Program-made: the position numbers and the translations under genes | The notes under the pieces: model-generated | Database searches by the model: none | The model's input: only the letters and a program-made list of their open reading frames with translations | What the model was told of the DNA's origin: nothing | Source: JALZUE01 sp051251725 | GTDB lineage: Bacteria > Pseudomonadota > Gammaproteobacteria > Enterobacterales > Alteromonadaceae | Assembly: GCA_051251725.1 (NCBI GenBank) | Contig: JBPOFN010000021.1 | Coordinates: forward strand, 1 to 64,000 | Length of the DNA: 64,000 bases | Direction of reading: 5' to 3' | Part shown: piece by piece, positions 57,636 to 64,000 of the stretch | Layout: every line of letters begins with the position of its first letter | Numbering within the stretch: position 1 is the first letter of the stretch

Positions 57636-58942
57636 TAGCTAGCCCTCTTCTTACTATCGGTATTGTTATTTTCATTTACTTGGCGTTTTGCTTTTTTGCG
57701 AGTTTTCGGTAGTTGTTTATCACTAAATTTATTTAGCTCGGCCATTTCAGCTTCTAAGCTTTCTAGGTATTTTACTTTTACCGGCATACCTAACGCAGTA
57801 ACACCCGGTTTTTCAGCTAAGGCTAAATCGCCAGGTTTAAAGTTACCGGCAACATAAACTAAGTCGGGTCCTTTAAACAAAACATTAACGCTGCGTTTTT
57901 GCATCGTTTTTTGCCCGTCGATAACCCAGACCGTATTATCAGGTAATAACCAACTCGCTTTCAGGGTCCAAGCATCTTCAATCTCTACACCGGTTAACTC
58001 TGCATTAACAAAATCATTGATAAATACAGGTGGTTGCCCAGTACTAGCATTCGAAGTTTCATCTTGTATAACTCGTGTATTTAAAGGATCGTCTATCGCT
58101 AATAAAATTTTTGCTTGACGGTCTCGACTATCTAATTCGGGTAATACCGATATTATTTTTGCACTGCGCGTTCTGCCTTCCCCCCAAATTTGCGTTTGCG
58201 ATAAAGTAACGATTTCATTTTTATTTAATAAGGCTAAAAAGCTTCTTGGTACTTTTACTTCTAACCAAAAAGTTTCAACATTCACTAAGGTAAACAACGA
58301 GCTGTTTTGGCCAACACGACTGCCGCGGCCAATATTACGTTTAATAATTTGGCCTTTAAAAGGCATTTCTACTTGCGTTCTGGTCAATGCGACTTGCGCT
58401 TTTTCAACATTGGCTTGTGCTGATGCGAGCTTAGCTTGGGCCGATTTAAATTGTGGTTCACGCAATACCAAGGCCATTTCAATTGACGAATCATCAATAT
58501 TTTCAATTAACGATAGCTCTTCTTTTGCTAGCTGACGTTCAACGCGTTCTAGATCAAAGTTTGCTTGTGCTTGAATAAGCTGTGCTTGCTGGTTGCGTAA
58601 ATTTAATTGATAGTCGGTTTGATCTATTTTCACCAACCATGCCGACTTATCTAAAAAATTACCTGGTTTAGCCGCAGGGTTAAGTTGCTCTATTTTTCCG
58701 GAAACTTCAGCGACAATATTCACTTGCTCAGACGGGATCACTACACCAGTTGCCTGCCATTTCGGCTTAATGGGCGATTTTTTAATCTCGGCAACTTTAA
58801 CGACGCGCAGCTTTTCGTCCGAGCGATGGTGTTTCGAGCGTTTAACCTCGGTCGAGTTTAAAATTTCATTGGCAAAATAAAGCGCAATAATCACCATTAG
58901 CCAAGGTAACCATTTGCGATAAGAAGTTTTAATAAATGTCAT
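57635..58942 (-). CDS. RND efflux periplasmic adaptor (membrane fusion protein)
   Basis: The 435-aa adaptor has one N-terminal anchor (about 8-25) and the HlyD-type parts: barrel-sandwich hybrid (VIPSEQVNIVAEVSGKIEQLNPAAKPGNFL), alpha hairpin (about 110-185, QAQANFDLERVERQLAKEELS) and beta-barrel, with a Lys-rich tail (KKAKRQVNENNN). It links the pump to the outer-membrane factor. It is followed without gap by the pump gene and preceded by the outer-membrane factor by 8 bp. Confidence 0.92.
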   Translation of the reverse strand: MTFIKTSYRKWLPWLMVIIALYFANEILNSTEVKRSKHHRSDEKLRVVKVAEIKKSPIKPKWQATGVVIPSEQVNIVAEVSGKIEQLNPAAKPGNFLDKSAWLVKIDQTDYQLNLRNQQAQLIQAQANFDLERVERQLAKEELSLIENIDDSSIEMALVLREPQFKSAQAKLASAQANVEKAQVALTRTQVEMPFKGQIIKRNIGRGSRVGQNSSLFTLVNVETFWLEVKVPRSFLALLNKNEIVTLSQTQIWGEGRTRSAKIISVLPELDSRDRQAKILLAIDDPLNTRVIQDETSNASTGQPPVFINDFVNAELTGVEIEDAWTLKASWLLPDNTVWVIDGQKTMQKRSVNVLFKGPDLVYVAGNFKPGDLALAEKPGVTALGMPVKVKYLESLEAEMAELNKFSDKQLPKTRKKAKRQVNENNNTDSKKRAS

Positions 58943-58950
58943 GATAGTGA

Positions 58951-60429
58951 TTACCTTACTGCCTCAGTATTGGGCTCAGCAATAACTGAGGCGCTAACTG
59001 TAGGTGAATGCTCAATAGTGTTAAGTGATAGCGGCATAAAATCCTGCTCAGGATCAAAATTACCGTGGCTTAATTTTCGATAAAGTTGAACTCGATTATT
59101 TAATAATGATTTCTGGGCATCAATTGCTTGTCGCTCTAGGGTTAAGCTAGTTTCTTGTGCTTTAAGTAAAGCTAAATAACTACTTTTACCATTGAGGTAT
59201 TGTTGCGAAGTCACCCGCTCAGTTTTTTTAGCCAGTGTTAACTGGAGGTGTAATTGTTTCGATATTTGATAGAGCTGTTGTTCGTTAATCAAACTTACTT
59301 CAACATCATAAATCGCATCTAACCAAGCTTGTGAAAAATCAGCGTAACTTGCAGCCAAGTTATACTCACGCTGTTTGATTTTATTATCTATTTCGCCGGC
59401 GTTAAAAATAGGCATAACCAGTGAGGCGGCTAAGTTTCCTAGCCAATCATCAAAAAGTTCAACGGTTGAACTTTTACTGGTTGAATAATTAGCTCTTAAA
59501 GTTAAACGCGGAAATTTTTCCGTTACCGCGGCCGCCAAACTGGCATCACTTGCTTGTAAATTGGCATAGGCTTGTTGTATATCAGGGCGTGCATGCAGCG
59601 CCTGTAATGGGATTGTTTGTTCAGGTAAAATATTTAACTTAGGTAAAGCTATCTGTGCTAATTCAGGTAACTGATATTCTGCCGTACCTAACCAAACGGC
59701 TAACTGCTTTTTATAGGTTTGTAATCTTGCCTGATTTGTCGCTTGCTGGGAAATGATGGACTCAAGTAAACGCTTTTGTTGCCAAATATCTGTCACCGAA
59801 TTTTTACCTAAAGCGAAGCGGCGATTAATCACACTTAAAGCGGTTTCAGTGCGTTGATATTGCGCCGCTAATAATTGTTTTTTATGGCTTTCAGCCAGCC
59901 AATTTAACCAAGTGGCGCTCACGCCGCCAGCAACGGTATTTAAACGCGTTTTATGCAGTGCTTGTTTACTTATTAAATCCCATTGTGCTTTTTCTTCAAG
60001 GGCAGCAATACCGCCCCATAAATCCAATTCCCAACTAGACGATAATCCGAAAGAACCGCTTTTAACTTTATCTAACGACTCGATATCGGCAGTGCCATTG
60101 GCGGTAAAATTTAAATCTGGATAACGCGATGTGGTTGAAACCGCTAGTTGCGCCTGAGCACTTTGCACACGGGCTAAGGTTGCTAACAAACTATAATTTT
60201 GCTGTAACGCTTGTGCTATTAACTGATCAAGCTGATGGTCGTGAAAAAGTTGCCACCACTTGTCAGTTTCGGCAATCGTTGTAAGGTGATTATTGCGTTT
60301 TTGCTCACCCTGCTCGGGGTTAACAAAAGGTACATAAAATGAGCGCGGCGTTGAAATCGAACATGCCGATAACGCCAAGATCAAAGCGCCAGCACAATAA
60401 TTTTTAAATAAGTGATGATAAAAAAACAT
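58951..60429 (-). CDS. TolC/OprM-type outer-membrane efflux factor, lipoprotein
   Basis: The 492-aa protein carries a lipoprotein signal (LSAC around residue 23) and the repeated TolC-fold elements: WWQLFHDHQLDQLIAQALQQN, DIQQAYANLQASDASLAAAVTEKFP and a second repeat near the C-terminus (LYQISKQLHLQLTLAKKT, KQEYLNG-like). It is the first gene of the RND operon. The ATG at 60429 has no good Shine-Dalgarno, but no other in-frame start exists near. Confidence 0.9.
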   Translation of the reverse strand: MFFYHHLFKNYCAGALILALSACSISTPRSFYVPFVNPEQGEQKRNNHLTTIAETDKWWQLFHDHQLDQLIAQALQQNYSLLATLARVQSAQAQLAVSTTSRYPDLNFTANGTADIESLDKVKSGSFGLSSSWELDLWGGIAALEEKAQWDLISKQALHKTRLNTVAGGVSATWLNWLAESHKKQLLAAQYQRTETALSVINRRFALGKNSVTDIWQQKRLLESIISQQATNQARLQTYKKQLAVWLGTAEYQLPELAQIALPKLNILPEQTIPLQALHARPDIQQAYANLQASDASLAAAVTEKFPRLTLRANYSTSKSSTVELFDDWLGNLAASLVMPIFNAGEIDNKIKQREYNLAASYADFSQAWLDAIYDVEVSLINEQQLYQISKQLHLQLTLAKKTERVTSQQYLNGKSSYLALLKAQETSLTLERQAIDAQKSLLNNRVQLYRKLSHGNFDPEQDFMPLSLNTIEHSPTVSASVIAEPNTEAVR

Positions 60430-60693
60430 AATTAATAAACAGTAGGAGCAAATTATTACTTAATCACGTTAAACATCTCGAAAAGAGAGACGCTATTAAG
60501 AGTAAGTAATTGCACTAATAACTAATTTATTTATAACATATTATTTTATTGTAAAGGTGACATTTACACTGTCGTTTGGTAGTTGCACTAGAATGAATTA
60601 AGCTGATCGGGACACCTCAGCTAATCCCAAAGTTAATAGCACAGCTAAAAATACGGCAATATTACAATAACGAGTATTTCAGACAATAAAGGG

Positions 60694-61377
60694 TTAAGCC
60701 TCAGGCGTTTTTTCTTCACCGGTTAATACCGCTAAAACTAAAACAAAAAAACATAACACAACATTAAATAGCGGTAATTGTAATGAGCGCGGCATCGCAT
60801 AAATAAGCGAAACACAAGGGATCCAAACCAGCCAATTAGTAATAACTAAACTGGGAATACGTAAAGTGAAAAATTCTTTATTAACCTGCTTTTTAAATAA
60901 TACCCAGTTAAAGTCACAATCTTTCCATAAATACGCCAGCGTAATAAATGGGCAGGTAATAAAAGCGCTCCACAGAAACTGATCAACAAAAGTTTTCGTC
61001 GCTATGGTGGCAAAGTTATTTTCAGCGCCAAACCACTGGGTTTGATAGGCGTAAAAACCATCAACAATAAAACCTAAAAAGGCCCAAAAAACACAATAAA
61101 ATAGCGCTTGCTGGAAAGGCTTATTGGTTATTTTTCCCGCTAACAATAAATAACAATAAGGAATAGCGCCGCCAAAAATTGCCGTTGAATAAACAGAAAA
61201 AGACACACTATACTGGCTTTTAAGCTCGCCTATTGCCTGAAAAACAGGTAAAGCACTTGGCCAATAGAAATAACTAACGCCAATAAACACCGCAATAAAC
61301 TGTAAAAATATAGCGGGGACTAAATTAGCCTTAAAAGCATGTTTAATTAATAAAATAAAAGGGGATTGATTTGACAC
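60694..61377 (-). CDS. Mpv17/PMP22-like membrane protein
   Basis: The 227-aa protein has four to five hydrophobic segments and resembles the Mpv17/PMP22 family of mitochondria and peroxisomes: FVDQFLWSAFITCPFITLAY aligns with the DQ...P block, and NWLVWIPCVSLIYAMPRSLQ with the W-x-P...Q...P...R block near the C-terminus. This is a similarity seen by eye, not tested. The start is GTG at 61377. It is divergent from the TonB-domain gene and its function is unknown. If correct, it is a rare bacterial homologue. Confidence 0.5.
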   Translation of the reverse strand: MSNQSPFILLIKHAFKANLVPAIFLQFIAVFIGVSYFYWPSALPVFQAIGELKSQYSVSFSVYSTAIFGGAIPYCYLLLAGKITNKPFQQALFYCVFWAFLGFIVDGFYAYQTQWFGAENNFATIATKTFVDQFLWSAFITCPFITLAYLWKDCDFNWVLFKKQVNKEFFTLRIPSLVITNWLVWIPCVSLIYAMPRSLQLPLFNVVLCFFVLVLAVLTGEEKTPEA

Positions 61378-61506
61378 TATGACACTTTCTAATGAAATAT
61401 TTTTATTAAATAAGATTATAACTGTAATACCGACTTACTAATAGACACAAAGTTTACTAGCGCTTATGCTATTGCGAAAATAAAATAATCAAATGGACTT
61501 ATTATC

Positions 61507-62604
61507 ATGTTTTCGTTTACTAAAATAACTAAAAGAATTTTCGCTGTGTTTCTTGTTTTAAGCATAACCTTGCCAAGCTCAGCCCAAGTAAATGAAGAAA
61601 TATCTCAGTATCTGACCACAATAGAAAAACCTAAGCCGCTAAAAAGAGTTTCTCCGCAATATCCAATATCGGCAGCTAAAACAAAAAGAGAAGGCTGGGC
61701 AATATTCAACTTTACCATTGAACCCGATGGCAGTGTGTCAAATATTCAATTAGAAGAAAGTTTTGGTAGTAAAGCTTTTGCCGTAGAAGCTCGAAAAGCA
61801 ATAAAGGAATGGGAATATAAACCAGCTTTCGAAAATGGTAAACCTATTCAACAATGCGTCAATAGTGTTCAATTTGACTTTATGATGAAAGGAGTTGAGT
61901 CGGGAATAACCCGAGGCTTTAAAAAAAGTTACAAAAGAATCATCGCTTTTTTACAAGAAAACGAGCTTGAAAAAGCTAAAGAAGAATTAGAAAAATTTAA
62001 TATACATAAAATGCATAACATCCGCGAAAGTAATTATATGAATACCCTTTGGATCGAGTATGCAAAAAAAATTAACAACGAAAAATTACAACTAACGCAT
62101 TTAAAAAAAATTATGTTTAAGGGTCAAAAAGAGTCTCCTAATTATAAGTTAGGTGTGTTAAATGAATTATTAGTATTAGAAATTAAATTCAAGCGATTTA
62201 AAGACGCTTTTAGAACCCATAGAGAACTAAAGAAGCTTGAGGTTGCTAGCTCACATTTTAAGACATACCAGAGAATAATTAACAATGTTAAAGATATAAT
62301 TTTAGGAACGGATATTATCGCGATTGATGCAAACATCGAGCGTGAAGATTATTGGCGTCATCACTTAGTTCGTAATGAATTTTCAATCACTAACATGCAA
62401 GGCAGCTTACATAAAATAGAAGTTCGCTGTGCCAATAAACGCCATATCTATACCATTGAAGAAAACAGTACTTGGAAAATCCCAACTCAATGGAAACACT
62501 GTAGCATTGACGTTTACGGTGCCAACAATGCAACATTTACTTTAATTGAACACCCTTTTGAGTCGGCACTCCTAAAAAAATCAAGCCAACAAGCAAGCGA
62601 GTAA
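61507..62604 (+). CDS. TonB C-terminal domain protein with signal peptide
   Basis: The 365-aa protein has a signal peptide (about 1-26, SSAQ-VN) and a TonB C-terminal domain at about 42-128: YPISAAKTKREGWAIFNFTIEPDG, KEWEYKPAFENGKPI. Unlike true TonB it has no N-terminal anchor helix or Pro-rich spacer; the rest is helical and ends in a beta-rich domain (about 270-365). It is probably soluble and periplasmic, perhaps binding outer-membrane receptors or another partner. The aldo-keto reductase gene follows by 8 bp. Confidence 0.8.
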   Translation: MFSFTKITKRIFAVFLVLSITLPSSAQVNEEISQYLTTIEKPKPLKRVSPQYPISAAKTKREGWAIFNFTIEPDGSVSNIQLEESFGSKAFAVEARKAIKEWEYKPAFENGKPIQQCVNSVQFDFMMKGVESGITRGFKKSYKRIIAFLQENELEKAKEELEKFNIHKMHNIRESNYMNTLWIEYAKKINNEKLQLTHLKKIMFKGQKESPNYKLGVLNELLVLEIKFKRFKDAFRTHRELKKLEVASSHFKTYQRIINNVKDIILGTDIIAIDANIEREDYWRHHLVRNEFSITNMQGSLHKIEVRCANKRHIYTIEENSTWKIPTQWKHCSIDVYGANNATFTLIEHPFESALLKKSSQQASE

Positions 62605-62612
62605 CAACACCA

Positions 62613-63626
62613 ATGATCAGACAAGAAACCAATCCTATTTATACAGCAAACCCTGCCCGCTATGAAAAAATGGCTTATCAACGTTGCGGCAACAGCGGTA
62701 TCAAATTACCGCGACTGTCACTGGGCTTATGGCAAAATTTTGGCAATCATGACGCTTACGAAAATGGTCGAGAATTAGTGCAAACTGCCTTCGACAATGG
62801 CATCAACCATTTTGATTTAGCGAACAATTATGGCCCCCCTTATGGCGCAGCAGAAAGTACTTTTGGCCGGATTTTAAAACAAGACCTATCGCCCTATCGC
62901 GATGAATTATTTATTTCAAGCAAAGCAGGTTACGATATGTGGCCGGGGCCTTTTGGTGACGGTGGTTCAAGAAAGTATCTAGTGTCGAGTTGTGATCAAA
63001 GTTTGCAGCGTACTGGGCTCGCGTATTTTGATGTTTTTTATCACCACCGTATGGATCCTGAAACACCGATTGAAGAATCGATGCAAGCACTCGATTATAT
63101 CGTCCGTTCAGGTCGCGCTTTATATGCGGGGATTTCAAATTATCGCCCTGAAGAAACTAAAAAAGCAGTCAAAATATTAAATGAGTTAGGGACGCCGTTA
63201 TTAATTCACCAGCCAAGATACAATATGTTTGATCGCTGGATAGAAGACGGCTTAACCGATGTGTTGAAAAAGAAAGGCGTTGGCGCCATTGTTTTTTCAC
63301 CGTTAGCACAAGGTTTATTAACCAATAAATACCTAAACGGGATCCCTACAGATTCTCGTGCTGCCAATAGCGACATTATTCACTTAAACGAAGACCAAAT
63401 TACGCCAGAAAAAATAACAAAAGTAAAACAGTTGCATGAAATGGCTGAGCAACGCGGCCAAAGCTTAGCGCAAATGGCTATTGCTTGGACATTAAGTAAT
63501 GATGCCGTTACAACCTGTTTAATTGGCGCCAGTAGAAAAGCGCAAATTCTAGACTCATTAGCCGCATTAGATAATTTAGACTTCAGTGAAAAAGAGCTAA
63601 GCACAATAAATAATATTTTAGCGTAA
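62613..63626 (+). CDS. yghZ: Aldo-keto reductase, YghZ/GPR-like
   Basis: The 337-aa (alpha/beta)8-barrel reductase uses NADPH. It shows the catalytic residues DLANNYG (Asp/Tyr) and SSKAG with Lys, then FDVFYHHRMDPETPIEESM with the conserved His and a C-terminal CLIGASRKAQILDSLAAL coenzyme site. Length and blocks match YghZ, which reduces L-glyceraldehyde 3-phosphate and methylglyoxal. It is 8 bp downstream of the TonB-domain gene. Confidence 0.92.
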   Translation: MIRQETNPIYTANPARYEKMAYQRCGNSGIKLPRLSLGLWQNFGNHDAYENGRELVQTAFDNGINHFDLANNYGPPYGAAESTFGRILKQDLSPYRDELFISSKAGYDMWPGPFGDGGSRKYLVSSCDQSLQRTGLAYFDVFYHHRMDPETPIEESMQALDYIVRSGRALYAGISNYRPEETKKAVKILNELGTPLLIHQPRYNMFDRWIEDGLTDVLKKKGVGAIVFSPLAQGLLTNKYLNGIPTDSRAANSDIIHLNEDQITPEKITKVKQLHEMAEQRGQSLAQMAIAWTLSNDAVTTCLIGASRKAQILDSLAALDNLDFSEKELSTINNILA

Positions 63627-63639
63627 TTCTTAAATGCCT

Positions 63640-63722
63640 AACTTTACATAACTTACCGTGTTTCAAACCATTTGGAATATAGAACGCTTGAGATATTTGA
63701 AACAGTTTAGTTGTGTAAAGTT
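63640..63722. repeat. Imperfect 83-bp inverted-repeat element
   Basis: The left arm AACTTTACA-AACT...GTTTCAAA is matched inverted by the right arm TTTGAAAC...AGTT-TGTAAAGTT, about 27 bp each, around a 30-bp centre. It is in the gap between the convergent yghZ and MetR-like genes and could be a long terminator stem or a small element with terminal inverted repeats. Confidence 0.6.
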
Positions 63723-63779
63723 TATCACTCATTTTATTTACGCTCGTCGTTATCAAAACAACTTTCAATCACCAGCGCT

Positions 63780-64000
63780 TTATCCTCCTTTTGCCATTTC
63801 AACAAAATCATTTAAATAGTCAATTGCTTCATCAGGCTTTCTGATGCCAACAAAGATCTGTTTATACAGCCCTTTTTTACCTAACTTTAGCGCTTTTAAA
63901 CCTAATTTTTCTTGATACTGAGCAACAAGCCAAGCCGGTAAAGCACTTACCCCGCGTTTACTAGCGACCATTTGTAACATAATGTCGGTTGTTTCTATGG
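63780..64000 (-). CDS. LysR-family regulator, MetR-like, C-terminal part (cut by window edge)
   Basis: The minus-strand frame stays open through the right edge. The visible 73 residues start IETTDIMLQMVASKRGVSALPAWLV and run to VGIRKPDEAIDYLNDFVEMAKGG. The block LQMVAS.RGVSALP and the following lengths match the end of MetR, which activates methionine genes with homocysteine, better than other LysR proteins. The DNA-binding N-terminus is outside the window. Confidence 0.65.
   Translation of the reverse strand, partial: IETTDIMLQMVASKRGVSALPAWLVAQYQEKLGLKALKLGKKGLYKQIFVGIRKPDEAIDYLNDFVEMAKGG

Noticed and set aside
63659..63706. Simple terminator with GTTTCAAA arms
   Set aside because: The arms belong to a larger imperfect inverted repeat and no T run follows, so it is listed as an inverted-repeat element instead.

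Overview
The window is one continuous stretch of a low-GC gammaproteobacterial chromosome. Gene content (rhombosortase, CsiV next to Mfd, a RRF-like small protein near cysB, lysC under a lysine riboswitch, a CBM9/DUF5916 barrel protein, many signalling and membrane proteins) and AT-rich codon use fit the Alteromonadales, most likely Colwelliaceae (Colwellia or Thalassotalea). This placement is inferred from gene content; no marker gene was compared. I see no prophage, integrative element, CRISPR array, rRNA operon or intact insertion sequence. The DNA is mostly core chromosome with decaying accessory genes.

Layout. 1-4 kb: tRNA-Asp with its own promoter, a TIGR03503-type protein, dnaQ, and a pair of small membrane proteins (DUF599, DUF2919), all on the minus strand. 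4-11 kb: a large CBM9/DUF5916 protein, cysK, a small lipoprotein, then ggt with a DTW-domain tRNA modification gene. 11-19 kb: rhombosortase, an EAL/HDOD signalling protein, ygiQ, ybiT, rlmJ and a truncated solute-binding protein remnant. 19-28 kb: mfd-csiV, DUF1244, a cupin gene split by an in-frame stop, a GFA-family protein, a large conserved protein of unknown function, rsuA. 28-34 kb: a membrane protein/XRE regulator pair, a bacterial voltage-gated channel behind a glyoxalase II-like hydrolase, a sodium:neurotransmitter-type symporter, a DUF1080 protein. 34-42 kb: two diguanylate cyclases, a solute-binding protein, rmuC, class I fumarase, pabB, a DUF2007/zinc-ribbon protein, nudL. 42-50 kb: a decayed PL7 alginate lyase, peroxiredoxin-glutaredoxin fusion, cysB, a coiled-coil membrane protein, a RRF-like protein, lysC with riboswitch, elyC. 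50-64 kb: Nif3-like protein, astE, glnS, a three-gene RND efflux operon, an Mpv17-like membrane protein, a TonB-domain protein, an aldo-keto reductase, and the end of a MetR-like regulator running off the right edge.

Functional links. cysK and cysB are both present although 38 kb apart; in enterics CysB activates cysK. lysC is probably feedback-controlled at RNA level by the L-box upstream of it. dnaQ and tRNA-Asp keep the neighbourhood known from E. coli (dnaQ-aspV), as do pabB and nudL.

The most unusual structural signal is a family of intergenic tandem repeats with a strict 7-bp period (2574, 24211, 25801, 29184, 30964, 47040). Five share a core RGCTTYN in the same orientation, and one supplies the stop codon of the ion channel gene. 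Other points worth checking are the split bicupin, the frame-shifted alginate lyase, a bacterial Mpv17-like protein, and a solute-binding gene cut off close to a 14-bp inverted repeat. I found no clear new defence or mobile system.
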